Source: Fibrobacter sp. UWB2
GTDB taxonomy: Bacteria; Fibrobacterota; Fibrobacteria; Fibrobacterales; Fibrobacteraceae
Length of the DNA: 64,000 nucleotides
NCBI RefSeq assembly: GCF_002210425.1
Contig: NZ_MWQK01000007.1
Coordinates: 62,001 to 126,000, forward strand
Direction: 5' to 3'
Shown here: positions 1-9,078 of the stretch, in pieces
Numbering within the stretch: position 1 is the first letter of the stretch
How the letters are laid out: every line of letters begins with the position of its first letter
The notes under the pieces: generated by a model
Told to the model about the DNA's origin: nothing
Seen by the model: the letters and a program-made list of their open reading frames with translations, nothing else
Databases searched by the model: none
Position numbers and translations under genes: made by a program

Positions 1-941
1 TCTTGCACAATCTGCACGCCGGCTTCGGTGAGGTCGCTGCAGCTGTTCGCCTTGAAAGTGATGCGGTAGAACGTGTTGGTCTTGCCGGTCACGCGATTCT
101 TTTCGGTACATGTCGTCTTGCACCAGGTGCGGCCTTTGCTTTTGGCTTCGGTAACGGCGTTGCGGAATTGCCTAAAGTCGTAAGTGCCTTCGGGCACAAG
201 GATTGTCACTGCATCGTTGCTCTGCAAGTACTTGCGGATGCTTGCGGAATCGCTTGCAATGACGACTTTGCCTGCGTCGCCACCTGTTGTGGTGACACCG
301 AAGCCCTCGGCTTTCACGTTGAAAGTGAAAAGTAAAACTGCTGTCGGGTCGGATTCATCGCTTGTCCAAATCCATTTCGCTTGTGTGTTTGCGGCGAAAT
401 TTTCGAGCGCACCGCCACTCGGGAGCTTGTTGTTTGCGTAAGAAAGCGTTGTGGCGCCACCCCATTGCGAGAGGTCGCGGCCCTTGTTTTTCCAGGAGTT
501 GTTGCTGACAACGGGCTTTGACTTCCAGCCACTGCCGGAATAGTAAGATTTGTCGAGGTCGTCAATTTGCACGAGAACGCCCGGGGCGCCTTTGCCGTTC
601 ACGCTCACGACAGAAATTGCGTTTTCGCCAGGCAAGAAAGTCATCGGGATAAAGCGCACTCGGCCTGCCTGGTTATCTTCGGCGAGGAGTGAACCGTTGT
701 GGTAGAGCCTGTAACCGCCATCGGCGACAATCCAAATGCCGGGACCATTCCCTGCATTGTAAGTGGCGGCAATCAGCTGCGAACCGACTTTGTCGCCACC
801 GCCGTAAGCGGCGTCGGACGGGAGCGTAACGACTTCAGAGGTTTGAATTTTTGCAGCCGCATCTGCCGCGTGTACTGCGGAAATTCCGAAAATTGAGACA
901 ACGCTTGCAAGCGCTATTTGACCAAAACCTTTCATACCCAT
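1..941 (-). CDS. Secreted pectate lyase (PL1-like), 3' end outside window
   Basis: The open frame runs from ATG at 941 off the left edge (313 codons visible). It begins with a signal peptide ending near SAVHAAD. About 190 residues of a beta-rich, probably carbohydrate-binding domain follow. From about residue 215 the sequence is typical of the start of PL1 pectate lyases (AEGFGVTTTGGDAGKVV, then ILVPEGTYDFR). Catalytic residues lie beyond the edge. Such enzymes cleave polygalacturonate by beta-elimination outside the cell. A second in-frame ATG at 935 is also possible; GAGGAA upstream could serve either. The 284-bp leader carries a 16-bp palindrome at 1157-1172 that is shared with the other lyase genes here. 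The family call is good; the exact subfamily is not determinable from the fragment. Confidence 0.8.
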   Translation of the reverse strand, partial: MGMKGFGQIALASVVSIFGISAVHAADAAAKIQTSEVVTLPSDAAYGGGDKVGSQLIAATYNAGNGPGIWIVADGGYRLYHNGSLLAEDNQAGRVRFIPMTFLPGENAISVVSVNGKGAPGVLVQIDDLDKSYYSGSGWKSKPVVSNNSWKNKGRDLSQWGGATTLSYANNKLPSGGALENFAANTQAKWIWTSDESDPTAVLLFTFNVKAEGFGVTTTGGDAGKVVIASDSASIRKYLQSNDAVTILVPEGTYDFRQFRNAVTEAKSKGRTWCKTTCTEKNRVTGKTNTFYRITFKANSCSDLTEAGVQIVQ

Positions 942-1225
942 TGTTCCTCACTTTTTTGCGATTACCCAACTTTTGGCTTGTTCCATCCCTTTATAGCAAT
1001 TAAGCCAGGCGTTACGGGCTGGCGTTTGAAGCCCGTATTGGGGGTGATGGAAGACCGCAAGGCGGGCTGCAATTAGGGGGATTATTCCCCCATACCCATA
1101 ATCTAAATCTTGCGGCGCGCACTTCAAAGCGCTTTTCTCGTGAAAGCTGATTTCTCGTTGTTTCTGGACAACGCTAAAGTCGCTTTTTTATACTCCGCAA
1201 AACATAATTTTCTTACATTTATGGC
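942..1225. other. Divergent intergenic region with hairpins and operator-like palindrome
   Basis: No gene is seen. It separates the left-edge pectate lyase (minus) from the TIGR02147 gene (plus). Visible structures are an inverted repeat ACGGGCT/AGCCCGT at 1014-1036, a GGGGG-ATTATT-CCCCC hairpin at 1076-1091, and the palindrome at 1157-1172. Confidence 0.6.
1157..1172. promoter_or_regulatory. Operator-like palindrome, copy 1 (GTTGTTTCTGGACAAC)
   Basis: This is one of four 16-bp sites of the form GTTGTC-N4-GACAAC, with one mismatch in the left arm. It lies 216 bp upstream of the pectate lyase start and 54 bp upstream of the divergent TIGR02147 gene. The flank on the gene side (GATTTCTC just before the palindrome on the plus strand) is the same as at the PL11 gene copy (9005-9020). 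Regulatory function is inferred. Confidence 0.55.
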
Positions 1226-2074
1226 ATGGGCGAAAAGAAACTAGGGAAAAAAATCTTCGAATACCTGGACTACCGGGAGTTTTTGAAGGATTATTATAGC
1301 GCAAAGAAGGAGGCGAACCCTGCCTTTTCGCTCCGCGTTTTCTCGGATAAAATCGGGTTCAAGGCCAAAGATTTCATCAGTCGCGTGATGAACGGTGACA
1401 AGAATCTTTCGAGCGCGAGCATCCCGAAAGTGGCTTCTGGGCTGCGCCTGGGTAAGCACGAGACCGAGTTTTTTATTGGGCTTGTGAAGTTCAATCAGGC
1501 GGAAACGATGGACGAGCGCAATGCTGCGTTTGAAGAAATGCAGGCGGCGCTCAAGGTGGTGCGCTTTTCCGAGAAACAGCATATTCTCGGGCATGCGCAG
1601 TACATGGTGTATTCGCATTGGCGGCACCTGATTATCCGCAGCCTTATCGGCATGTTCGGTTTTGACGGCGATTACGAAGCGCTTGCGAAAATGGTCCACC
1701 CGCATGTGACGGCGGACGAGGCAAAAAAATCGGTCAAGTTGCTCGAAGACTGTGAACTTATCAAGAAAGGGGATGACGGCAAATACGTGCTCACCGAGAG
1801 CGCGATTAGCACGGGGGACCGCACGTCAAAACTTGCGCTGCGCGGTTTCCACCAGCATTGTCTAAAGCTTGCTGCGGATTCTATTGATCGCGACCCGCCG
1901 GGCTCTCGTCATGTTTCTGGGCTTACGCTAGGCATTAGCCAGGAAGGTTACGAACGCATCGTGGAGCGCATCAACGCCTTCCGCAAGGAAATTGCGCTCA
2001 TCGCCGAAGAAGATAAGAATTCAGATAAAGTTTTTCAGTTGCAATTTGCGCTGTTCCCTGTTGGCGGAAAGTAA
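1226..2074 (+). CDS. TIGR02147/DUF4423 family putative regulator
   Basis: This 282-residue cytoplasmic protein has no signal peptide. The N-terminus carries the family motif FEYLDYREFLKDYY (residues 11-24). A segment at roughly 34-75 (FSLRVFSDKIGFKAKDFI, then IPKVASGLRLG) has the spacing of an XRE-like helix-turn-helix. The rest matches the helical DUF4423 region, which carries conserved blocks shared with the two other copies here (VHPHVTADEAKKSVKLLEDC compares with VVPQITTDEARDAVKKLLEW). The family is expanded in Fibrobacter and known mainly from that genus and some predatory bacteria; a DNA-binding role is inferred, not shown. No clear ribosome binding site precedes the ATG, as with the other two copies. 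Unlike them it has no lipoprotein partner downstream; a terminator follows. Confidence 0.85.
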   Translation: MGEKKLGKKIFEYLDYREFLKDYYSAKKEANPAFSLRVFSDKIGFKAKDFISRVMNGDKNLSSASIPKVASGLRLGKHETEFFIGLVKFNQAETMDERNAAFEEMQAALKVVRFSEKQHILGHAQYMVYSHWRHLIIRSLIGMFGFDGDYEALAKMVHPHVTADEAKKSVKLLEDCELIKKGDDGKYVLTESAISTGDRTSKLALRGFHQHCLKLAADSIDRDPPGSRHVSGLTLGISQEGYERIVERINAFRKEIALIAEEDKNSDKVFQLQFALFPVGGK

Positions 2075-2101
2075 TTTTTCTCTCTATCAAATCCTACAAC
2101 G

Positions 2102-2129
2102 AAACACCTCGGCGTTCGCCGAGGTGTTT
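2102..2129. terminator. Bidirectional terminator
   Basis: Perfect stem AAACACCTCGGC/GCCGAGGTGTTT with a 4-nt loop between convergent genes. It belongs to a family of near-identical CACCTCGRCG stems used also at 9038 and 18097. Confidence 0.85.
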
Positions 2130-2150
2130 TGGTTAGGTTGATGAGAATAT

Positions 2151-4790
2151 TTAAAACATTACTCTGTATGGAATTTGCTTTTCGAAGCGGCGGCCTTTCA
2201 GGTCGTGGAAACCTTGTTTGCGAGGGAACAGACGTAAATCATTGCGGTTTGCCGCTTGGCGATTCATAATTGCGGTAGTTGTTGAATCGCCGACTTCGGT
2301 GGAGTCTCCTGCAACAATAGTTGATATTGCAAGCTGTTGCGTCACGCCGATGTTGCGGCTAAAGGTGTCGCCTGCATTGTCCTTGAGCGTAAATTTGATG
2401 TAGCCCACGCCACCGAAGTTGTTGGCGAGTTTTATGGTGAGTTTGGATCCGTTCACGGTCGCCGTCACGCCTGTCGGGGCGTTCACGGTATAGGAGCCGT
2501 TATCGTAGCCCTTGGTAAATTGAGCAAGGTCAATGACCTGGGTTTCACCTTTTGCAAAAGTATAGTGCGCGCGGGCCATCCATTCAAGATAACGTTCGAG
2601 TTCCGTCCAACCGTCGCCAAGACGATCTTTGTTAGATTCGCTAAAGTCACCGCTCTTGGATTTCGGATTGTAACCGTACATATTTTCCCACCAGTCCGGG
2701 AGACCATCGAGATCGGAGTCGTAATCGTTTGCCCAGCTTGTGCTCGGATACGGTTCCCAGCCCTTGATATTCGCTGTGTCAACGGCGTCCGTTTCGCGGT
2801 CAGGGATTCCCTTGGTTTTGCCGACTGAACCCACGACGCTGTAAGTCCCGTTTTTGGTTTCCCTGATCATGCGTTGGTCATGATTATCGAGAATAGGCAT
2901 TGTTTGGCCTACATCGCTCAGCACGTCCTTGTATGCTGCCGATGCGCTTTGTACAGTGGCGTAAGAGGCGAAGAAAGGTTTGCTATTCCATGGTTCCCAA
3001 TCGAGAACTTGCCCGCCGCTCAGTGTGTATTCGCGTCCGCAGTTGTCGTTGTTCCCATTGCAAGTGAATGAACCGTTTGCGGCTTGCAAAATGTTGTTGT
3101 GGTAATAGTAAGCTTGCGAACCTTTGCCAGTTCCTTCAAATTGGGCGCGCAACGTATAGCCGTGAAGAGCTGTGCCTGCGCCTTCCTTGTAGTAATTGCC
3201 GACGAAGTTTACTTCGTGCGCTCCGCCATCGGTCACGCGACTTTTCCAATTGTAGACCACGTTGTTAAAAATGTCCAGGCGACCTGCATAATAGCCGTTA
3301 CCGTCTAGCCCACCGCCAAGACTCCAGTTGCGCCCTGCGTTGTGCGCCAGCAAGTTGTGGTGGAAACTCCCGATGTCGCCGCCGATTGTTGCTGCGTATC
3401 CATGCCCTGTTCCTGCTGCATAATTTTGGTGGTCAGCAACATCCAAGGCTTCCGAAATCAAAGTGCGTTGTAGCGTCAGGTTTTTGCCTCCGCGACTGCT
3501 GAACGCTTCGTCAATTGTCCAGCTGATACTTGCGTGATCAAGAATGCTGTGGTCGCCACCTGTAAGGCCCATGCCGTCGTAAGTGGCTCCGTAACCCAGG
3601 CGCACGCGCATAAAGCGGATAACCATATCTTTGCCCGTAAAGCCGATGGGAGCGCTTTTGATTGTAATTCCTTTACCCGGAGCTGTCTGCCCAGCAATCG
3701 TCACATAGTCCTGATTGCAGACCAAACGACTTTTGAGTTGTATTACGCCTGCGACTTTGAACATGATGGTTCGTGGACCGATATCTGCTGTACACGCTTC
3801 GCGCAAACTGCCGGCGCCATCGTCGTTCAGATTTGTTACGTACACGACTTTTCCGCCACGGCCACCGACCGCGTTACGACCATAGCCCTCGGCTCCATCA
3901 AACGCTAAACGCCCAGGCTTGAAAGACCAAACATTTCCTGCCGTAACCGTTCCGTTCGCATCGACCTCATCTACGCGCCAGTAGTAGGTCTGCAATGGAT
4001 TTGTGTCCGAAACTTTGTATGTCGCTGCCGTCTGCTCGCCTTTGTAAACGTCGGCTGTCGAGGTTGTCGCCTTTAAAACCGTTGCAGAATCCGTACCAAA
4101 ATAAACCTGATGTTTTTTTGCGGATTTCGCTGCAGTCCATGAAAGTGTCAAAGCTCCGTTTTCATGTGGTGCGTGGTAATCCAAATCCGTCGGAGAAGGG
4201 CCGATTGCCTGCGCCGCCACATTGGGAACATTCAATTCAAAACCGTTTAGGGTAATCGTACTCGTGTTTAGCTTTATGGCAGTCGATGCGCTTGCGCCGC
4301 TCACGGAAAAAGTTACATACGCGATCGCCGCCTCGCCTGTCGAAAGCGCTCGATTTGTTGGTTTGACCGAGGCTTGCTTTGAATTGTTCACATAGACATC
4401 AATGCTGTTACTTGCCGCAACGCCATCGACGTTGTTCAGGTACAAAAGGAGGCTGTGCGTCCCTGCTGCAAGATTCGAGAACGTGAGAGTAATGTTTCCG
4501 CCGCCTTCGACCATCACACCATCGCACACTAGTTTTGCATAGGAAGGTGATTGTACTCCGGCCTTGTACCAGTTCGCCTTGAGATTTCCGCTACCGGCGA
4601 CCTTGATTTTTACGCCCGAAAGTGTCGTATCTTTGGATGTGACGCCCGAAACCACCCACGGCACATAATTCGGCTCGGTCACCTCGCTCGAATTGCGTCC
4701 GCTCATGTCGAAATCAACTTTGACGATTGGCGAACCCGCGAAGGCATGCGCAGCGAGTCCCAAAACCAACATTGATTTAAAATATCCCAT
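2151..4790 (-). CDS. Multidomain secreted pectate lyase-like protein (PL1 type)
   Basis: This protein of 879 residues has a signal peptide (LGLAAHAFAG). Residues about 20-190 look like a galactose-binding or malectin-like beta domain, and about 205-290 like a fibronectin-III-type domain (ALTLSWTAAKSAKKHQVYFG, then YYWRVDEVD). The catalytic parallel beta-helix starts near LAFDGAEGYGRNAVGGRGG with VTNLNDDGAGSLREAC and YVTIAGQTAPGKGITI, typical of PL1 lyases of the subfamily-2 type. A cadherin-like beta domain follows, then the tail HDLKGRRFEKQIPYRVMF. That tail and its DNA are nearly identical to those of the lyase at 18149-19864. It probably cleaves pectic galacturonan at the cell surface. A palindrome shared by the lyase genes lies 70 bp upstream of the start. 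Confidence 0.85.
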   Translation of the reverse strand: MGYFKSMLVLGLAAHAFAGSPIVKVDFDMSGRNSSEVTEPNYVPWVVSGVTSKDTTLSGVKIKVAGSGNLKANWYKAGVQSPSYAKLVCDGVMVEGGGNITLTFSNLAAGTHSLLLYLNNVDGVAASNSIDVYVNNSKQASVKPTNRALSTGEAAIAYVTFSVSGASASTAIKLNTSTITLNGFELNVPNVAAQAIGPSPTDLDYHAPHENGALTLSWTAAKSAKKHQVYFGTDSATVLKATTSTADVYKGEQTAATYKVSDTNPLQTYYWRVDEVDANGTVTAGNVWSFKPGRLAFDGAEGYGRNAVGGRGGKVVYVTNLNDDGAGSLREACTADIGPRTIMFKVAGVIQLKSRLVCNQDYVTIAGQTAPGKGITIKSAPIGFTGKDMVIRFMRVRLGYGATYDGMGLTGGDHSILDHASISWTIDEAFSSRGGKNLTLQRTLISEALDVADHQNYAAGTGHGYAATIGGDIGSFHHNLLAHNAGRNWSLGGGLDGNGYYAGRLDIFNNVVYNWKSRVTDGGAHEVNFVGNYYKEGAGTALHGYTLRAQFEGTGKGSQAYYYHNNILQAANGSFTCNGNNDNCGREYTLSGGQVLDWEPWNSKPFFASYATVQSASAAYKDVLSDVGQTMPILDNHDQRMIRETKNGTYSVVGSVGKTKGIPDRETDAVDTANIKGWEPYPSTSWANDYDSDLDGLPDWWENMYGYNPKSKSGDFSESNKDRLGDGWTELERYLEWMARAHYTFAKGETQVIDLAQFTKGYDNGSYTVNAPTGVTATVNGSKLTIKLANNFGGVGYIKFTLKDNAGDTFSRNIGVTQQLAISTIVAGDSTEVGDSTTTAIMNRQAANRNDLRLFPRKQGFHDLKGRRFEKQIPYRVMF

Positions 4791-4847
4791 AACATACTCC
4801 CTGTTGCATAAAAAAATACCTTTGATTCAACATCGAGGGTAGAGCTC

Positions 4848-5078
4848 TTGAAAATTAAGGTTGTCCGTGGACTACGCTACCTTACCTTTACGACGGTTCC
4901 CGATTCTGTTAAGGGTGCAGAGCAGATTGTAACGGCTTGTAATTCCAAAAAATACACCAAGGATGTTGCGTCGTTTATTGCGGCGAAAGATTTGGTTCTT
5001 TATGTTGGCTTGGATAGTCGTCTAGTTCGCATCCTCGGTAAAAACGTGCAAAAGACATTCCGCATCAACAGGGAATAA
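4848..5078 (+). CDS. Small hypothetical protein (76 aa)
   Basis: An open frame from a TTG codon with AGGG about 8 bases upstream. The product is basic with alternating hydrophobic positions (LVLYVGLDSRLVRILG) and has no signal peptide or recognised domain. Composition looks protein-like and no overlapping gene competes for this stretch. Against it: the rare start codon, and the lyase-type palindrome that covers codons 5-10. It could be a short cytoplasmic protein or a chance ORF; no function is proposed. Confidence 0.4.
   Translation: MKIKVVRGLRYLTFTTVPDSVKGAEQIVTACNSKKYTKDVASFIAAKDLVLYVGLDSRLVRILGKNVQKTFRINRE
4860..4875. promoter_or_regulatory. Operator-like palindrome, copy 2 (GTTGTCCGTGGACTAC)
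   Basis: One mismatch from the perfect GTTGTC-N4-GACAAC form. It lies 70 bp upstream of the pectate lyase start at 4790. It also falls inside the first codons of the small plus-strand ORF at 4848, which weakens that ORF's proposed start. Confidence 0.55.
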
Positions 5079-5190
5079 GCGAAGGTATATTAGAAGCTGG
5101 AAAGCCCATTTAAACACCTTTTACACGGAAAATTTCAAGATTCCTTGTTTTAATCAACAAAAAATCTATTTTCCTTTAGAGGTGTTGTTT

Positions 5191-6603
5191 ATGGGATATG
5201 TTTGTAACTTTGCGAAGGGCGTTGCCCTTTTTTTTCCGCTATTTCTTTTTGCTTGCGGAAACTCTGAATCGGTGAATTTCATTTCGCCGAACGAATCGCT
5301 CGTTTCGTTTGGCGGCGAAGCCCAGAGTTCGTCCAGTGAACTTTTGCAAAGTTCATCTTCTTTGACGATTATACAGTCCTCGTCAATAATCACGCAGTCG
5401 TCCTCCTCATCGGTAATCGCGCAATCGTCATCTTCGCGGGTTCCCGTACAATCCTCATCTTCGGTTCTCCCTTCGCCTCCCAATAACGGAGTCCCTTACA
5501 TTCGTATTATAACTTATGATTCTGCAAATGTCGATAGCGCCTACGCTCTTTGTTCTGTTGAAATTGCTGGGAACGGAATTTATGAGGATTTAGCCCCTGC
5601 AAGTGGTAAAATCCGAACTCGTGGAAATTCTACGCGCCTCTGGTACCCTAAAAAGCCTTACCGCGTCAAACTTGATGCAAAGACTTCTGTTCTCGGACTC
5701 CCTGCCAATAAAGATTGGGTGTTGCTTGCGAATTATCGCGATCAAAGCAAATTCATGAATGCGGTTGCTTTTGATATGGCGCGTTACATGGGGAGCTTCG
5801 CTTTTGTGAGCGCCAACCGATTTGTCGAAGTTGAAATCAATGGCGAGTATATGGGCGTCTATCAACTTACTGAGCAAATTGAACGTGGGGTATCACGAGT
5901 CAATACGGGTAATGGAGGGGTGTTGTTGAGTCTTGACAAGGATGATGGACCGGAACTTTCACCGAGTGCCACGAATATTTTCTATAGCAAAATTTACAAG
6001 TTGCCTGTTGCCGTCAAGTACCCTAAAAATGTGACCGCAACGCAAATCGATACCATATCTGCGAACCTTGCAGTTTTGGAACAGGCTATTGCTAATTCCG
6101 ACTATGGCAGCGTTCAAAAACTCATGGATATCAGCAGCTTTATGGATTTTCTAATCTTGCAGGAATTGACGCACAATGTTGAATTAGAAGCCCCGCGCAG
6201 TATGTATTTGTATAAGGATTCTTCGGGTTTGTATCACATGGGGCCTGTATGGGATTTTGATGGTGGGTTTGCTTATAGCTGGGATGAAGATACCAAGAAA
6301 TACTTTGTTGATCAGGACTGGATTTTACATAGAAATCGGGCGGTTTCCGGATTCTTTATAAACTTGTTTGCAAATGAAAATTTCTTGGCTGATTACAAGG
6401 CTCGCTGGGATCAGCTTAAAACAAGTATTCTGGCTGATGTATTTTCAAAGCTAGACGATTATATGTTGCAAACACAAAAGGCTCTTGAAAATGATGCGAT
6501 AAAATGGACACCTGTCCGCAGTTACGTTGACGAAGTTCAAAGCCTCAAAAGCTGGCTTACTGAACGCGTGAACCGTTACGAGTCGGCTTTGCAAAAATAC
6601 TAG
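5191..6603 (+). CDS. CotH-family surface lipoprotein with Ser-rich linker
   Basis: This product has 470 residues from ATG 5191, preceded by AGAGGTG at good spacing; an upstream in-frame GTG is less likely. The N-terminus is a lipoprotein signal (LFLFAC). A linker of repeated SSSS blocks separated by short spacers follows (about 45-95). The body matches the CotH kinase-like family: IRTRGNSTRLWYPKKPYRVK, GVYQLTEQIERG and the diagnostic HMGPVWDFDGGFAY. CotH proteins act as atypical protein kinases in spore coats; family members on bacterial surfaces, and in cellulosome-type systems, are of unclear function. Here it sits among pectin-degrading enzymes, so a surface role in plant-wall breakdown is plausible but inferred. 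Confidence 0.85.
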   Translation: MGYVCNFAKGVALFFPLFLFACGNSESVNFISPNESLVSFGGEAQSSSSELLQSSSSLTIIQSSSIITQSSSSSVIAQSSSSRVPVQSSSSVLPSPPNNGVPYIRIITYDSANVDSAYALCSVEIAGNGIYEDLAPASGKIRTRGNSTRLWYPKKPYRVKLDAKTSVLGLPANKDWVLLANYRDQSKFMNAVAFDMARYMGSFAFVSANRFVEVEINGEYMGVYQLTEQIERGVSRVNTGNGGVLLSLDKDDGPELSPSATNIFYSKIYKLPVAVKYPKNVTATQIDTISANLAVLEQAIANSDYGSVQKLMDISSFMDFLILQELTHNVELEAPRSMYLYKDSSGLYHMGPVWDFDGGFAYSWDEDTKKYFVDQDWILHRNRAVSGFFINLFANENFLADYKARWDQLKTSILADVFSKLDDYMLQTQKALENDAIKWTPVRSYVDEVQSLKSWLTERVNRYESALQKY

Positions 6604-6615
6604 TTAACAAAAGTT

Positions 6616-6641
6616 CTCCCCTCGACATTCGCCGGGGGGAG
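6616..6641 (-). terminator. Terminator of the PL11 gene
   Basis: CTCCCC/GGGGAG stem; on the minus strand it is followed by ACTTTTGTT. It lies between convergent genes, and no T-tract follows on the plus strand. Confidence 0.6.
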
Positions 6642-6669
6642 GATGGGTTGGGTGTTGGATTAGCTTTCG

Positions 6670-8904
6670 TTATCTTGTTAGATAAAAACCACGATGTTTA
6701 CGTTGTTTCATAAGACGTCCTCGCAAATCATAAACGTGTCTAGAACCGTTCAGCAAAGCTCTTTCCGTACGAGGCTTTAGCGAAGTTGTTTTAGCATTCG
6801 GATCGTCTATGGTAAATTTCCCGCTGCGGGTTGCTTCGCCAAATTCCGCATCGCCACCCTTAGTCGTAATCGTGTAGGAGTACTCTCCGCTGACGGTTGG
6901 CGTTCCGCTGAAGTATAGGGAATTTGTCTGTGCATTCCATTTGGCTGTTACGCCTGCAGGGAGATTTTCAACAGTTGCGCCATCGGCGTTTTGAATTGCG
7001 AAAGTGAACGGGACAATCGAATCACCGAGTGCGATAGTTTGACTGCTGGAACCTGCGCCCTGCTTGATAATCGCGGCGGGTTTCGGTGTATGATCGCCGA
7101 TGAGCGTAATGTCAGGCGTCGGGAACTTGTCCTTATTGCCGTATAACCAAAATCCCAAATGTGGAGGCTGGTTGTAGGCTGTGTTTTGCCAGCTCATGCC
7201 GAGACGGTAAATCGGGTCGTGCGCAAGCGTGTACATACGGTGTTCCGTCGGAATCGTAGTTGTGTAGATGTAGAGCTTGGAAGCTCCGTCGTGTAGAATG
7301 ACTTCTTCGCGCCAGTCGCCTAAAATATCACCGCTAAAGTTCGGCGTAGCCTTGGTGGTGTTGCAACTGTTGCCCTGCATCTGAAAAAGCGTATTGCTCT
7401 GTTGCTTGGCATGGTCCCACTTGCTGATAGTCGTGTTGTCCAACAGTTCATCAAGTAAGTCACCGTCCCAATAAATGCGGAAATTATAAGCTGGGCGCTT
7501 GTCTGCTTTCCAAATTTTCCCCTTTACGGTATAGGTATTCCAGTTTGCGGCAGACCAAAGTTCGTGTCCGCGGTTCAGTGAATCCACATCGCCTGCGACG
7601 CCGCGTCCGTTATCACCCGAACTCGTTTCGTTAAAAAGTAGCTTGCCGGTACGGGCATCGTGCAAATCGTAGCCGTAGGGCTTTTCTTCGTGAACTTGCC
7701 AAACTTCAAGACCGGGATTATCGGGGTCGAGATCGCTCAAGTGCATCGCATCGCCGTGGCCCTTGCCTGTGCGGTACATGAATTTTCCATCGTGGTCAAC
7801 GGCGCAACTTCCTTCAATAATTTCATCAAAGCCGTCGCCATCCACGTCGCCTGCGGAAATGTTGTGATTGCCTTGCCCGTAACATTCCTGTCCGCTCGTG
7901 GCTGCGTTGTAATACCAGCGTTGCGAAAGGGTTTTGCCGTCCCAATCATAGGCGGTAATCGCCATGCGGGTGTAGTAACCGCGCTGGAAAACCATGCTCG
8001 GTTTCTTGCCATCGAGGTAGGCGTTTGTCGCGAGGAATCGATCCACGCGGTTACCGTAGCTATCGCCCCAGCTCTTGACCGTGCCGCGACCGGGATTGTA
8101 ATCGACCGTCGCCATTTCCTTACCAGTTTCGCCATTGAAAATGGTAAGCCATTCAGGTCCTGTGAGAATGTAGCCGTTTGAATTCCTGTAATCCTTGCTG
8201 TGGTCTGCACCCTTTGCAGAACCGAGTGATAAATAATTGCCGCTGCCGTCTTTTGTTCCGGGAGCGGTCTTTACCGCAAATTCAGCTTTGCCATCGCTAT
8301 CATAGTCGCCCACGAGCATCTGCGTGTAATGCGCCCCAGCGCGAATGTTTACGCCGAGATCGATGCGCCAAAGTTTTTTGCCGTTTATTTTGTAACAATC
8401 AATAATGACATTGCCGGTTTTGCCCTTCTGCGAATTGTCTTTAGAATTGCTCGGATCCCACTTGAGAATCAGCTCAAATTCTCCATCGCCGTCTACATCG
8501 CCTACCGCGATATCGTTCGGGCTGTAGGTGTAATCGCTCCCACCATTCGGACGGTCAAGATTTACGGTTAGATACTGATTACTCCAAACAGAAACTGCAG
8601 CATCCGCCGCCATTTCCTTGCCGCCGACAACAGCCTTCACCGAGTATTTGCTCGATGCTGTTCCTTTTGTATCTGTGTAGTTGCTTGCCTGTGAACCCGT
8701 AAAACTGGCGATCTTCTCGCCATCGCGGTACAGGTTAAAACCGGTCGTATTGCCGTCTGTTCCGAGAACTCGCCAACTGAGGAAAACCCCGTTAGTCGTC
8801 TTTACGGCGACCAAGCCGCGATTCAGCCATTCCATCTGGCGAGCCGCCTGCGTACTCCCTAGCCCAAGCGCTAGGGACAATCCCAAACACCAAATTTTGT
8901 TCAT
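6670..8904 (-). CDS. Rhamnogalacturonan lyase, family PL11
   Basis: This protein of 744 residues has a cleavable signal peptide (LALGLGSTQA). Mature sequence begins RQMEWLNRGLVAVKTTNGVF, the standard start of PL11 enzymes. A fibronectin-like segment follows, then the eight-bladed propeller with calcium-type repeats such as VGDVDGDGEFELILKWDPSN, VGDYDSDGKAEFAVKTAPGT and AGDVDGDGFDEIIEGSCAVD. Length of the catalytic part matches the family. These enzymes cut rhamnogalacturonan I by beta-elimination. The last 100 residues hold an Ig-like domain and a tail (VYDLRGRLMKQ, then GFYLTR) resembling secretion or sorting domains seen on the other enzymes here. A lyase-type palindrome lies 101 bp upstream. 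Confidence 0.93.
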   Translation of the reverse strand: MNKIWCLGLSLALGLGSTQAARQMEWLNRGLVAVKTTNGVFLSWRVLGTDGNTTGFNLYRDGEKIASFTGSQASNYTDTKGTASSKYSVKAVVGGKEMAADAAVSVWSNQYLTVNLDRPNGGSDYTYSPNDIAVGDVDGDGEFELILKWDPSNSKDNSQKGKTGNVIIDCYKINGKKLWRIDLGVNIRAGAHYTQMLVGDYDSDGKAEFAVKTAPGTKDGSGNYLSLGSAKGADHSKDYRNSNGYILTGPEWLTIFNGETGKEMATVDYNPGRGTVKSWGDSYGNRVDRFLATNAYLDGKKPSMVFQRGYYTRMAITAYDWDGKTLSQRWYYNAATSGQECYGQGNHNISAGDVDGDGFDEIIEGSCAVDHDGKFMYRTGKGHGDAMHLSDLDPDNPGLEVWQVHEEKPYGYDLHDARTGKLLFNETSSGDNGRGVAGDVDSLNRGHELWSAANWNTYTVKGKIWKADKRPAYNFRIYWDGDLLDELLDNTTISKWDHAKQQSNTLFQMQGNSCNTTKATPNFSGDILGDWREEVILHDGASKLYIYTTTIPTEHRMYTLAHDPIYRLGMSWQNTAYNQPPHLGFWLYGNKDKFPTPDITLIGDHTPKPAAIIKQGAGSSSQTIALGDSIVPFTFAIQNADGATVENLPAGVTAKWNAQTNSLYFSGTPTVSGEYSYTITTKGGDAEFGEATRSGKFTIDDPNAKTTSLKPRTERALLNGSRHVYDLRGRLMKQRKHRGFYLTR

Positions 8905-9004
8905 ATCCTATCCCTTTTATTAGCCGAAAAACCAAACAACAATAATCCGGCAAGATTAATATAAACCTGGATATTGGTGGTGTGCCTAATGAGCTCGATT
9001 TCTC

Positions 9005-9020
9005 GTTGTCTGCGGACAAC
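9005..9020. promoter_or_regulatory. Operator-like palindrome, copy 3 (GTTGTCTGCGGACAAC)
   Basis: A perfect 6-4-6 inverted repeat 101 bp upstream of the PL11 start. It shares an extended flank (AGCTCGATTTCTC) with copy 1, indicating a conserved control region rather than a chance palindrome. Confidence 0.6.
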
Positions 9021-9037
9021 TATTGGTCTTCAAAAAA

Positions 9038-9064
9038 GCACCCCGGCGCTTTCGCCGAGGTGCT
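9038..9064 (-). terminator. Terminator of the HExxH protein gene
   Basis: AGCACCTCGGCG/CGCCGGGGTGCT stem followed on the minus strand by TTTTTTG. It lies just below the stop of the gene ending at 9079. Confidence 0.8.
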
Positions 9065-9078
9065 GTGCTTTTGCTCGT

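Noticed and set aside
499-513. GTTGTTGCTGACAAC inside the left-edge lyase gene, like the lyase palindrome
   Set aside because: The arms are one base closer than in the four promoter copies and it lies within the coding region; probably chance.
5320-5480. Repeated TCGTC/TCATCTT units suggesting a DNA repeat array
   Set aside because: They encode the SSSS linker of the CotH lipoprotein. Similar Ser-rich linkers occur in the other secreted proteins; low-complexity coding sequence explains them. No CRISPR-like spacing.
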